DNA of 64,000 nt, from IMG/VR virus record IMGVR_UViG_3300022745_000017, positions 153,974 to 217,973 of that record; one strand, given 5' to 3'. Of the stretch, positions 16,739-24,916 are shown one piece after another; positions within the stretch are counted from its first letter, which is position 1; the number at the start of each line of letters is the position of its first letter. The notes beneath the pieces are model-generated. The model made no database searches, had not been told where the DNA came from, and was given only the letters and a program-made list of their open reading frames with translations. The position numbers and the translations under genes were made by a program. The DNA comes from a virus.

Positions 16739-17693
16739 AAACCTTAACCAAGTTTTACAGTGGGCCATGGTCTACATCAATGGCAAAATACCCTACGCCA
16801 TTCCTGGGTGTGAGCTATCCGACGACCTCGATCAAGCAAAAGTCGAGTTCGTTTTGATGCCAGCCTCGTCGTCCCAAGCACAACCACTGCTGTGCTACTA
16901 CGACAAAGCTCAGCAAAAAGGCGTCGTCGAGTTTTTAGGTAAGACTTATTACTTGACTACAGATAAACTGCTCCAACAGTATGACACCCGGTCGCACGAC
17001 GCACTGGACAAATACGTCAGCTACTGGAAGGAGTGCCATAAGGAGCACATCCCTAGCAAGTCACACCACTTGCCAAAGAAGGTATCCCGCATTGTTCGCT
17101 CAATGATGCGAGATCATCAAATCGACATCCCTGAAATATATGCGGTAGATGACTTCCACATGACTTGCTTCACGACAGGTGAGCAGCGTGGCTACATCAG
17201 TATCTGCAAACTCGAAAACACGCTGGTGGTTAGAAAGCTGATTTCCAATCCAACTAAAGTCGAAGTTAAGCAGTTTGATCTGACAGGCATTGGCGATGAT
17301 CAGAAAAAGATCTCTGATTTAGCTACTACTGTGTTTGAAAGTCTGTGCTTCGAGGTGTTACAAGACATCCGCAAGCGCAAGCTGGTAGATGAGTTTAACA
17401 ATTCTCCAGAGCAAGCTGTCTCCAGATTAAAGGGCTTTCAAGCAAAACGTGTCGGTGTAGACTTGCATCCCGCCTACTATGACCAACCAACAACCGATGA
17501 AGACGACAGCAATGGTTACATCGGATTCTGGGAGTTGGAGAACGGTAAAGTCTACAAAGGTTTTTTGTACGGAGACATCGAAACCATCATCGAGTCCAAC
17601 GCCTCTAAGATCGATGTCACCTACATCGTCGTTAAAGAACAATCCACATTCCAGGTAGATAGACTCTACTCATCTAACACCCTCATCCATTAA
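16731..17693 (+). CDS. Hypothetical protein
   Basis: A 320-residue protein, unrecognised, overlapping the previous gene's stop. A basic middle region (HHLPKKVSRIVRSMMRDH) could contact nucleic acid or membrane. The C-terminal ~90 residues are acidic (TTDEDDSNG) and beta-rich. It is followed nine bases later by the dCTP deaminase gene, so it lies in the ligA-dcd operon. Confidence 0.7.
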   Translation: MDENLNQVLQWAMVYINGKIPYAIPGCELSDDLDQAKVEFVLMPASSSQAQPLLCYYDKAQQKGVVEFLGKTYYLTTDKLLQQYDTRSHDALDKYVSYWKECHKEHIPSKSHHLPKKVSRIVRSMMRDHQIDIPEIYAVDDFHMTCFTTGEQRGYISICKLENTLVVRKLISNPTKVEVKQFDLTGIGDDQKKISDLATTVFESLCFEVLQDIRKRKLVDEFNNSPEQAVSRLKGFQAKRVGVDLHPAYYDQPTTDEDDSNGYIGFWELENGKVYKGFLYGDIETIIESNASKIDVTYIVVKEQSTFQVDRLYSSNTLIH

Positions 17694-17702
17694 GGAGCCA
17701 CC

Positions 17703-18527
17703 ATGACCATCCTCAGCGACCTCGAAATCGACGCCTTGTGCCAAGACAAAGAAGTTACCTTTTACACCATCACTCCCAGTGGGACTGGGTTGGGGCGACA
17801 AACTCATATCAACGAGATGAGCGCCTTCTCAGCACTCTTGTCCTTTGGTTTGGATAAAACACCCTACCAAGTAGCAGCAGTGCTGCGAGCAGCTACCAAG
17901 CACGCCGAGCAGACCCCTGGTGGTACATCCCTATACCTCTTCGACAGCTTACTCAACGAAGAGACGATCGAGCTGGAAGTGTGCCACCAACCCAACCGGC
18001 CCATGATCACACCGTTTCATAGCAAGCAGATCACCCGAGACGCTCATGACCAAAAGATCATCAGCCTGGGCCTGTCGAGCTATGGTTACGACTTGACATG
18101 TGGTGATCGCTTCAAGGTCTTCACCGAAGCATACGGTGGTCGTCTGGACGCCAAAGTCCCTAACGACAAAGCCTACGTTGAGTTTCAAGCAGGGTGCTGC
18201 GTCATCCCACCTCACGGCTTGGTGCTAGCCAATTCGGTGGAAGTGTTTGACATGCCTGCCGATGTCTTGGGTATCTGCCTGGGCAAGTCCACATATGCTC
18301 GTCTGGGTGTCGTTTGCAATACGACACCTGCTGAGCCCGGTTGGCGCGGACACCTCACCCTGGAATTCTCCAACACCTCACCCCTACCCGTCGTCTTGCA
18401 TGCTGGTGAAGGGTGCGCCCAGATGATCTTCCTTCGTGGCAGTGCTAACGCATCTGTCACTTATGGGGATCGCGCCGGAAAGTACCAAGGCCAGGGCAAT
18501 GAGCCCGTGACAGCTCGCATGAAGTAA
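17703..18527 (+). CDS. dcd: dCTP deaminase with ~85-residue internal insertion
   Basis: A 274-residue member of the dCTP deaminase/dUTPase fold. The first ten residues (ILSDLEIDAL) match the Dcd N terminus, and Dcd sequence resumes at M101 (MITPFHSKQI, then LSSYGYDL). Conserved active-site segments follow: GKSTYARLGV (Ser/Arg phosphate contacts), EPGWRGHLTLEFSN (catalytic Glu in LEF) and GEGCAQMIFL. Without residues ~13-98 the length would be ~189, close to E. coli Dcd. The insertion is not recognised. The enzyme deaminates dCTP to dUTP for dTMP synthesis, and the product may be dUMP if bifunctional. A good AAGGAG precedes the start; the gene follows an operon with ligA. Confidence 0.88.
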   Translation: MTILSDLEIDALCQDKEVTFYTITPSGTGLGRQTHINEMSAFSALLSFGLDKTPYQVAAVLRAATKHAEQTPGGTSLYLFDSLLNEETIELEVCHQPNRPMITPFHSKQITRDAHDQKIISLGLSSYGYDLTCGDRFKVFTEAYGGRLDAKVPNDKAYVEFQAGCCVIPPHGLVLANSVEVFDMPADVLGICLGKSTYARLGVVCNTTPAEPGWRGHLTLEFSNTSPLPVVLHAGEGCAQMIFLRGSANASVTYGDRAGKYQGQGNEPVTARMK

Positions 18528-18536
18528 GCCCACTCT

Positions 18537-18569
18537 TATAGGGCTATCGAATAAAAAGATAGCTCTATA
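18537..18569 (+). terminator. Hairpin with overlapping promoter-like motif
   Basis: A 12-bp stem with one G-U pair (18537-18548 with 18558-18569) follows the dcd gene. Its 3' arm runs into CTATATCAC. Confidence 0.5.
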
Positions 18570-18573
18570 TCAC
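18565..18573 (+). promoter_or_regulatory. Variant of the phage promoter motif (CTATATCAC)
   Basis: It lies 21 bases upstream of ATG 18594. The same nine bases recur at 55664. Confidence 0.35.
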
Positions 18574-18593
18574 CCCCGAAGAAAGGACATCTC

Positions 18594-18851
18594 ATGGCTA
18601 TTGACCTTGATCGATCTCAAGAGATACTTGAGTTATCTCAAGGTTTTGTAAGACGCTCCCAAGAGTGCTCACATCACTTGAAATTCATACGTGGGTTGAA
18701 ACAAACCAGTAGAGAAGAAATTGATGCATACAGGAGGAAGCGGTCTAAGTTCGACCGCATAGTAGCGGAGCTACGCCTTATGCATGGTGGGCATAAACCT
18801 GTCGACGAAAGCCGTGTTAACGAACTGCGTCAACTCTACCGGGACTCATGA
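18594..18851 (+). CDS. Small helical hypothetical protein
   Basis: An 85-residue, highly charged protein that reads as two long helices (LDRSQEILELSQGFVRR and EEIDAYRRKRSKFDRI). Unrecognised. GAAAGGACATCTC precedes the ATG. Charged helical hairpins of this size are common among phage host-takeover proteins, but no function can be assigned. It is followed nine bases later by another small gene. Confidence 0.65.
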   Translation: MAIDLDRSQEILELSQGFVRRSQECSHHLKFIRGLKQTSREEIDAYRRKRSKFDRIVAELRLMHGGHKPVDESRVNELRQLYRDS

Positions 18852-18860
18852 AAGGCAAAC

Positions 18861-19262
18861 ATGTCGTACACAGATAAGCAAGCAGCTTTGCTTGACCAGA
18901 CCAGCGAAGTCCTCGGCCCATTTGCCAGACCTTGGTTGGTGAAGATAGATCAGGCTTGGGATGGTCGAATCAATTCCAGTTTGCAAGAAGCCATATTGGA
19001 CGTGTTTGGCTTAAAGCGCAGCCAGATGCAAGACCGTGAGTTATTCGAGGTCACCAGCACTGCTGGCTTTGCTGTCAAGGCAGCCAAGTACATCCTCAAA
19101 AACACGCATGGTATCGACTGTTACAAAGGCTGGCTACCACCCATGCCTATACCCCTGGACAAGCCGTTGACGCTTTTCCAAGTCAATGTATTGTCTTACT
19201 GGATCATCAGTGTGGTTAAGACACCTCGCTGGAAATGGCCCAAACTCCCTAAAACCCCCTGA
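18861..19262 (+). CDS. Hypothetical protein
   Basis: A 133-residue protein, unrecognised, with GAAAGG before the ATG. It has a mixed helical N-terminal half and a Pro-rich, basic C terminus (TPRWKWPKLPKTP). It closes a short unit ended by a 15-bp hairpin. Confidence 0.65.
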   Translation: MSYTDKQAALLDQTSEVLGPFARPWLVKIDQAWDGRINSSLQEAILDVFGLKRSQMQDRELFEVTSTAGFAVKAAKYILKNTHGIDCYKGWLPPMPIPLDKPLTLFQVNVLSYWIISVVKTPRWKWPKLPKTP

Positions 19263-19263
19263 T

Positions 19264-19299
19264 CACTAGCTCTGGACGAATAAACGTCCAGAGCTAGTG
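19264..19299 (+). terminator. Rho-independent terminator hairpin
   Basis: A 15-bp perfect stem (19264-19278 with 19285-19299) and six-base A/T loop directly after the gene ending at 19262. Confidence 0.75.
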
Positions 19300-19330
19300 T
19301 ACCCCTTAACTCACCGAAAGAAAGACCATC

Positions 19331-20764
19331 ATGAAAGACAAACAAGGCTATAGCTTCTCCAAGGTTATTGCAGACATTCAAGACAGCCAAAGTCGTTACC
19401 CTCACGCTCAACTCTTCAAACAAGACGAGATTGACATTGCCTCACCTTTGCGAGATTATGTGCGCAATGGCCTTTTCAAGGACGGCTTCTTACATGTGCC
19501 CGGTTTGATGAAGCAGTTTCAAAGGTGCCCACCTACCATGCTAGTGGGACAAATCGCTCAGTTGTGCGAGCTGGAGGCTAATCGTGGAAAATATGGCCCT
19601 TTGCTCACGCTATGTGACCCAGACGCCAGTAAGACGATCATCGAGCACTTGAATTTTCTCTACGGTGTGTTTCCTAGCGCTATGGCGTTCATCGAAGCCA
19701 ACGCAGACCAGATCAAGTACGACTTCGTTGCAAAGGACTTTTTGGAATGGGCCTGGATGCATGCGCTCAGTGCGACATCTTCCCCTACTACTTATTTACA
19801 GTTCGTAAGGTGGGTCGAGGCTACCCTGGTGGCTGTTTTACAGTACCTGCGCGACATCACCCCAGAAGCAGATCAGTGCTTGCCAATCGTGCCCGCGCGT
19901 AGCGTGGCCGCAGATCGCACCAAAGCACCGTGGTATCCAGGCTATGTTAGACTGTCACGCAACGGCCAAATGTCGCGCGATCTCTATTACCATTGCTTAG
20001 CTGTCGTAGGCAAAAAGTGTGAGGAGGTCTATCACGAAGTGCATCGAATTGCCGAGGAAGTATCCAACGCTCATATTCGCAAACCAGCCCTTGCGACGTA
20101 CACTTTTGATCCGGCAGAAATCAGCACAGCGTCAGCGGAGATCGCCGGGTTTAATTGCCTGACGAACTACTTCCGCTCGTACTACACTGCACCCCTACCA
20201 AAAGGAGTCAGGATTGAGTCATTGATACAGTCTGGTAACTGGGTACTCCAATTTGCTCCAGATGAGTGCGTAGCCGTAACCGTTAAGAAGCCATTCACAG
20301 TCCAAGGACTTGTCTCCTATGAAGGCAATGTGATTGACTTGAGCAAAGACACGGAGATGCGCAACCAGTTCTGGGAACACTTTTTCGATTACAACGAAGG
20401 TACTGTTTGGCGCATGAGTGACCTCCTCAAACATTCTTTGGTTGCGTTCCCTACCTCTGTGGACATACACCAGTTCCGTGACTACATCAGCTTGTCCAGT
20501 ACTTCAGGCAAGTGTGTCATAGACAGCATCACCTCTGCTCAGACTGTGTTTAAATCCAGTGCCTTGGCAGCAGATCACGATGGAGATTTCTGCCGATCGA
20601 TGTCAAAGAAGGAGATCAAGGCCAAGACACCCCCACCTCGTGTTAAGGAGCGTTATCGTCAGCTGACCAAACAGCTCAACTGGATGAATGCTCACAACAT
20701 CCAACCACCAAGCAAAATGATTGATGAGATGGAGCGCATCTGTCACGCCTACTTGGTCGCCTGA
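19331..20764 (+). CDS. Hypothetical protein with ADHDGD motif (RNAP beta'-like?)
   Basis: A 477-residue protein without a family I can name. Its notable feature is ALAADHDGDFCRS, with Asp415, Asp417 and Asp419. This spacing resembles the NADFDGD metal-binding loop of RNA polymerase beta' subunits. The preceding stretch (GKCVIDSITSAQTVFKSSA) would be the strand leading into that loop. No other beta' landmark (zipper, bridge helix, trigger loop) is visible, so the protein could be one fragment of a split polymerase, as in phiKZ-type phages, or an unrelated metal-binding protein. GAAAGAAAGACC precedes the start. Confidence in the gene is high, in the polymerase idea low. Confidence 0.7.
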   Translation: MKDKQGYSFSKVIADIQDSQSRYPHAQLFKQDEIDIASPLRDYVRNGLFKDGFLHVPGLMKQFQRCPPTMLVGQIAQLCELEANRGKYGPLLTLCDPDASKTIIEHLNFLYGVFPSAMAFIEANADQIKYDFVAKDFLEWAWMHALSATSSPTTYLQFVRWVEATLVAVLQYLRDITPEADQCLPIVPARSVAADRTKAPWYPGYVRLSRNGQMSRDLYYHCLAVVGKKCEEVYHEVHRIAEEVSNAHIRKPALATYTFDPAEISTASAEIAGFNCLTNYFRSYYTAPLPKGVRIESLIQSGNWVLQFAPDECVAVTVKKPFTVQGLVSYEGNVIDLSKDTEMRNQFWEHFFDYNEGTVWRMSDLLKHSLVAFPTSVDIHQFRDYISLSSTSGKCVIDSITSAQTVFKSSALAADHDGDFCRSMSKKEIKAKTPPPRVKERYRQLTKQLNWMNAHNIQPPSKMIDEMERICHAYLVA

Positions 20765-20773
20765 TTAACTATA

Positions 20774-20793
20774 GGTGGGCGTAACAGCCCACC
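20774..20793 (+). terminator. Weak hairpin between genes
   Basis: A seven-base stem (20774-20780 with 20787-20793) and six-base loop, without a U-tract. It may attenuate rather than end transcription. Confidence 0.35.
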
Positions 20794-20807
20794 CACTAGG
20801 AAACGCC

Positions 20808-21173
20808 ATGAACAAACAAATACCAGATCACACACCCTACACCACAATACCTTACTCGAAAGACAACTGGCGGCATGTGCGACTGTCTCAAGCATTTGCA
20901 AAGCCAACCATCCCAGAAGTCTTGAGTGAGATTAAGCAGCTGGTCGCTGTAGAAAACGATTTACCAGACGGTGAGTTAGACCAGCTCACTAAAACAGTGT
21001 TCGACATCGTTAGTCAAAATACCTTATTGCTCAACCTATTGGCCGCTTTACGACCAGCTACTGTGGCCTGGCCGACCATCGAACTGGCGCCAGATAAGAC
21101 TCGCTGGGAGCTGGTTAAACCACCTAAGCCTGAGTTTAAAATCACCATGCCTGATATAGGAGATAAGAAATGA
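20808..21173 (+). CDS. Hypothetical protein
   Basis: A 121-residue protein; start 20808 is preferred over an upstream GTG because TAGGAA precedes it. The C-terminal half is Pro-rich and basic (WELVKPPKPEFKITMP). Unrecognised. It overlaps the next start by ATGA (21170). Confidence 0.65.
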   Translation: MNKQIPDHTPYTTIPYSKDNWRHVRLSQAFAKPTIPEVLSEIKQLVAVENDLPDGELDQLTKTVFDIVSQNTLLLNLLAALRPATVAWPTIELAPDKTRWELVKPPKPEFKITMPDIGDKK

Positions 21174-21772
21174 CATCCTTGAAAGAAATCACCCTCAGTG
21201 TTGAACAAAACGGCATCAGTATCTCTTGCCAGCACAAGAAGTACTTGATCGATTGGCAGTCACTCGTCAGCATCTCACTATGCCTGATCACTACGGGCCT
21301 TGGGGACTTAGATGAACTGCCGAGTAAACTAAACGCTGATAGCGTCAACCTGATAAAAGACATTGAGCGCGGCATCCCGTCTGAAAGCGCTAAACTGGTC
21401 AAACAAACTACACCAGCTTTCTTTGAAAACGATAGCCAGATTGCATTTTTCTGGACTTACAACGGCTCGCTCATGAAGGTGCGCCTGCATCAGCAAGTCA
21501 TCGTTTACTTATCTGGCCTCGATGCTTATTGGCGCAATGTCGATCCGATTTGCTTCGATCGTTATGACCGTCAAGAGGTGTTTAAGCGCCTAGAGCGGAT
21601 CTTCAATGCCAAGACTGAATACCTTGGCTTATGTGGAAAAGAGACGGTCGAGGAGATAATTCAGCGCTTCTTGTACCACGCACAATCCTATCATCATAAA
21701 CGGAATGATCCTCTCACCATGGAGTCGCTGAAGAACCAAGCTTTCTTGGCTGCTTTCGCCTCACACTTCTAA
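21170..21772 (+). CDS. Hypothetical protein
   Basis: A 200-residue protein, unrecognised, translationally coupled to the preceding gene. It is mixed alpha/beta with a His-rich C-terminal helix (YHAQSYHHKRND). It is the last + strand gene before a strong bidirectional terminator facing the helicase unit. Confidence 0.7.
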   Translation: MTSLKEITLSVEQNGISISCQHKKYLIDWQSLVSISLCLITTGLGDLDELPSKLNADSVNLIKDIERGIPSESAKLVKQTTPAFFENDSQIAFFWTYNGSLMKVRLHQQVIVYLSGLDAYWRNVDPICFDRYDRQEVFKRLERIFNAKTEYLGLCGKETVEEIIQRFLYHAQSYHHKRNDPLTMESLKNQAFLAAFASHF

Positions 21773-21796
21773 ACCAACACCTCTATTAACGGCATA

Positions 21797-21829
21797 CGCA
21801 GACTGGTGGGATTACCCCACCAGTCTGCG
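21797..21829. terminator. Bidirectional terminator hairpin
   Basis: A 14-bp stem (21797-21810 with 21816-21829) followed by a long T-run (21834-21850) on the + strand. It separates convergent genes ending at 21772 (+) and 21854 (-). Confidence 0.85.
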
Positions 21830-21853
21830 CAGTGTTTTCTTTTTTTTTCTTTC

Positions 21854-22621
21854 TCACCAATTCAAGGGAACGGGTGGCTTGCCAAGACTCAATAAAGAAG
21901 CTGTGAGACTCTTAAACTCATTGTACTCAGCCTCAGAGACTTCGGTGAATTCATAGATCTCCTTGTCCTTGGCATTACACCCAACCATGCTTGACACCCC
22001 GAGGTTATCAAACTTAGCCTTGATGCGGTAAAAGCCTTTGGGCTTAGCTTCACCTTCGTCGAGAAACGGCAAGCCCTCAGCGTAGTCGTGCTCCAGGTAA
22101 AACTCAGCAACCATCAGAGGATCACTCTTAGCGCGAGGAGCAATCTCTAAGGACGTACAAAACAGCTTACCGATGGCTGTAGACTTGTACGTCGCAGTCG
22201 CTTTGTTGTAAGCCACGAGCCACACTTCACCCGTAGCTTCAGACTCCCAGAGCAACTTCTTGTTGATGGTAATAGCGTAGTTGAACGGGATGGTCTGTAC
22301 GATGTAGCCGCCGTGGTAGCCAGTGACCTTGGTCGTACTTTTTCCCATGCTATTATAGATATCGTCTTTCCAGCGATTGTATCCAATTACACACCCCATC
22401 AGACTGCGTCCCATGCAGATGCGTGGCGTCGAAGCGTTTTCAATTACCTCATCTTTGGCGGCGGTGTAAGGCAGTCGCGGGATGTAGACCTTTTGCACTT
22501 CCTTGTCAATGCGAAACAAGTGCTTGATGCCAAGGTCTTCAGGTGTAACGATCTTGGCATTCTTTCTCACTAGAGGTGATTGCAATTGCATCCAGTGGTC
22601 GATCTCTTCTAACTCAGTCAT
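21854..22621 (-). CDS. Hypothetical protein
   Basis: A 255-residue protein, unrecognised, last of the - strand helicase unit. It begins with an acidic helix (MTELEEIDHWMQLQ) and continues as an alpha/beta domain without a recognised catalytic motif. Its start overlaps the stop of the XRE-type regulator (ATGA), so the two are coupled. Confidence 0.7.
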   Translation of the reverse strand: MTELEEIDHWMQLQSPLVRKNAKIVTPEDLGIKHLFRIDKEVQKVYIPRLPYTAAKDEVIENASTPRICMGRSLMGCVIGYNRWKDDIYNSMGKSTTKVTGYHGGYIVQTIPFNYAITINKKLLWESEATGEVWLVAYNKATATYKSTAIGKLFCTSLEIAPRAKSDPLMVAEFYLEHDYAEGLPFLDEGEAKPKGFYRIKAKFDNLGVSSMVGCNAKDKEIYEFTEVSEAEYNEFKSLTASLLSLGKPPVPLNW

Positions 22622-22932
22622 TTCTTATCTCCTTTAGCCAAAGCCTTTTCTTTCCAATGCTTGCTTAGATTCACACAGGCCTTCTCACAGGTATCGAACT
22701 TCTTGCAACACGCGCTACAAGGCTCTAACAGCTCTACAGGCTGTATCCCTAGTGTCTTGGCAATCGTCACCATCTCCGGCAGTGTTACAGGCGCTAAGCG
22801 CCCTTTCTCGATCTCCACCAACCGAGTAACTGTCATGCGCGACTTAGCTCGAAAATCAAGTACCGACATGCGAGCAGCTTTTCGCACTTTGTTGACGTTC
22901 TCACCAAAGCCTTTTGCAGATAGAGAATCCAT
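22618..22932 (-). CDS. XRE-family helix-turn-helix protein with Cys-rich tail
   Basis: A 104-residue DNA-binding protein. Residues ~10-70 form an XRE/Cro-type HTH: VNKVRKAARMSVLDFRAK, then SRMTVTRLVEIEKGRL as the recognition helix, then LPEMVTIAKTLGIQPVELL. The C-terminal part has five Cys (CSACCKKFDTCEKAC), which could bind a metal or form disulfides. It lies in the - strand unit with the DnaB-like helicase and may regulate that unit, though its targets are unknown. It overlaps the next gene by ATGA. Confidence 0.82.
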   Translation of the reverse strand: MDSLSAKGFGENVNKVRKAARMSVLDFRAKSRMTVTRLVEIEKGRLAPVTLPEMVTIAKTLGIQPVELLEPCSACCKKFDTCEKACVNLSKHWKEKALAKGDKK

Positions 22933-22938
22933 TTTGTT

Positions 22939-23220
22939 TTACTCCTTGATCAGTGAGTAACCACTATCGATGTTGGCCGCAGGACTAAAGGACTCGTAGT
23001 TGTCCTCATAGATCACGTAATACCCACCTGCAACAGGTTTGTGTTTTTCCAGGTAAGCTGAGGTCACCGTGATGATCACGGGCTCCTTATCGGGATCGAC
23101 ATTTTCCAGCGTCATGTAGTTAGACAGTGGCCCCATCTCAATAAAGAGAATCTTGGCAGCTTTGACCTTCTTGTGACACTGGTAGGTAGGCAACTCGGAG
23201 TTGGTAAAAGTGTTCTTCAT
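22939..23220 (-). CDS. Conserved-looking small phage protein
   Basis: A 93-residue protein resembling a recurrent phage hypothetical family. It begins TYQCHKKVKAAKI and ends with KHKPVAGGYYVIYEDNY followed by SFSPAANIDSGY. The family function is unknown to me. It lies between the helicase and the XRE-type gene on the same strand, with short spacers, so it is part of that operon. Confidence 0.7.
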   Translation of the reverse strand: MKNTFTNSELPTYQCHKKVKAAKILFIEMGPLSNYMTLENVDPDKEPVIITVTSAYLEKHKPVAGGYYVIYEDNYESFSPAANIDSGYSLIKE

Positions 23221-23240
23221 GATGGAGGTATCCTTTTCAG

Positions 23241-24764
23241 TTATGCAAATTCATCTTCGAGGTCATCAGTGGTTTGACCAGCCATGAGACCCACGCGTGC
23301 TACATTTGAGCGCTCTTTGCCGTGATCGCTTGGAATTGGGCCTGTCGGTGGGAAAGGGTAAACAATGTATTTTTGATCTTCGGGGATCTCGTCATAGCCA
23401 CGGTGTTTGCCGCGCAGCAGAGTGAGCCAAGCTGACCCGCCTTTGCGCTCAATGTGGATGTACATCTCACCGTCGACCTCATTGTCCACTGCCTTACACA
23501 TCTGGTACATGCCCTTGCCTTCGACTTGTTTGACGAAGTCAGTGACCCCTTCACGAATGAGGTTTTTGGCATCACTACTCAATTGATGCGGCGTAAACAT
23601 GATGATGTCTTTAGAGGAGCAAAGGTTGCGAACCTTCTTGTAGAGCTCCTGGATGAACTTGCTGGTATTGGGCTCACCGTGAGGAATCGGTAGCATCGAG
23701 AGATAGTCTAGCGCCAAGACATGGACTTCATATCCATCAGCTTCATACTTAGCGATCTGATCAGCAATGTCTCGGTATGACCACCCCGACGGGTTGACCC
23801 GCATGAACTGTACATGGTAGCCTGTCGCCTTGAGATTTTTCTGTACATAGGCAGCCATCTGCTTGGCTGTGAAATTCTTCAAGTTGGCATTCTTGCCATA
23901 CTCGCACATCCAGAAGTACTTGAACAAAAAGCGAAAGTTATTGACCAAGCTATCTTCAAACGAGATACGCAGCATCAAGGGCTTTTTAGTCGGATCTTTG
24001 AGGACAGGTGTGTTGATCCGGCACATCTCAGCAAACACTGATAGACTAAAGCCAGTCTTATAGCGGTGCTGTAGCGCAGGGAACACCCAACTCTCGCCTT
24101 TGCGCATTCCGCCTTGCATAGCGTCATCTACAGCCTGAAAGCCAGTCTGCATGACAAAGCGAGAGCTACTGGAGTCTGTAACTGTTTCGTAAATCTCTTC
24201 AAACAGTTGTAGATCATCCAGACCAACCGAAGCGACGACATTGGGGTCGGCCTTATTGTCTTTGAGCAAATGCGGCTCTAGCTTGGACTCAATCTCGTTG
24301 GCGATGTATTTGCCGACATCGTCGATCGAATCGCGCTTAAACCGCAACTGATGGGCCATCTTCTGCACGATGTCAATCATCTCAGCATCATTGAACTGCG
24401 CACGAATGTAGTTCTTGATGCTGATAGCTGTCTTCTTGATTTGCTCCTGTGTCAAATCGGTATCGATGACTTGACAAAAGCTCTCATAGAGCCTGTCATC
24501 GTTACCACAGTTAACTTGTAGACGCTGGAGCAAATCGATCTTATCATGCTCAACACCGACAGGTGACTCAACCATGTACAGCGCGGTCTCTTTGAGCGCA
24601 ATCAACAACTCTTTCTCGTTGTCAATCGTCATCACTGTCTCAGGCAATTTGATCGAGTTGATTGCCTTGCGAACCATATCCGCAGAGTTATCAGTCGCTC
24701 CAGTGATATGACTCTCAAGATACAAAAGAGTAATGCTCTTAACCAGCAGAATGCGTGAGTCCAT
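23241..24764 (-). CDS. DnaB-like replicative DNA helicase
   Basis: A 507-residue hexameric-helicase-type protein. The N-terminal ~150 residues are helical, as in DnaB. The RecA-like C-terminal domain contains GMRKGESWVFPALQHRYKTG (Walker A near residues 230-238, with the variant QHRYKT instead of GxxxxGKT). It also has HVLALDYLSML near residue 350 (Walker B) and MFTPHQLSSDA (the DnaB 'QLNR' region). The C-terminal LLRGKHRGYDEI supplies the arginine finger. It unwinds DNA at the phage fork. It is first in the - strand unit. Upstream are a sigma70-like pair (24822-24851) and an AACATATCAA site. Confidence 0.87.
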   Translation of the reverse strand: MDSRILLVKSITLLYLESHITGATDNSADMVRKAINSIKLPETVMTIDNEKELLIALKETALYMVESPVGVEHDKIDLLQRLQVNCGNDDRLYESFCQVIDTDLTQEQIKKTAISIKNYIRAQFNDAEMIDIVQKMAHQLRFKRDSIDDVGKYIANEIESKLEPHLLKDNKADPNVVASVGLDDLQLFEEIYETVTDSSSSRFVMQTGFQAVDDAMQGGMRKGESWVFPALQHRYKTGFSLSVFAEMCRINTPVLKDPTKKPLMLRISFEDSLVNNFRFLFKYFWMCEYGKNANLKNFTAKQMAAYVQKNLKATGYHVQFMRVNPSGWSYRDIADQIAKYEADGYEVHVLALDYLSMLPIPHGEPNTSKFIQELYKKVRNLCSSKDIIMFTPHQLSSDAKNLIREGVTDFVKQVEGKGMYQMCKAVDNEVDGEMYIHIERKGGSAWLTLLRGKHRGYDEIPEDQKYIVYPFPPTGPIPSDHGKERSNVARVGLMAGQTTDDLEDEFA

Positions 24765-24821
24765 GGCGTTTGACTTGCTATGATTTTCAAAGGTTGGTAG
24801 GGATTGACTCAGGAGTCAGAC

Positions 24822-24851
24822 ATAGTATCAAAGAGCGTTTTCAAATGTAAA
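24822..24851 (-). promoter_or_regulatory. Sigma70-like promoter candidate for the helicase unit
   Basis: On the - strand TTTACA (-35, 24846-24851) and TACTAT (-10, 24822-24827) are separated by 18 bases, 58 bases upstream of the helicase start. Confidence 0.4.
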
Positions 24852-24873
24852 AGGTAGGTGTGTTATTTTTCTT

Positions 24874-24883
24874 TTGATATGTT
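24874..24883 (-). promoter_or_regulatory. Variant of the phage promoter motif (AACATATCAA)
   Basis: On the - strand this differs by one base from the CACATATCAA site at 53653. It lies 110 bases upstream of the helicase start in a divergent region. Confidence 0.3.
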
Positions 24884-24916
24884 ATGTTTATTGCTTTTAG
24901 CCTAGGGGTGAGCCCT

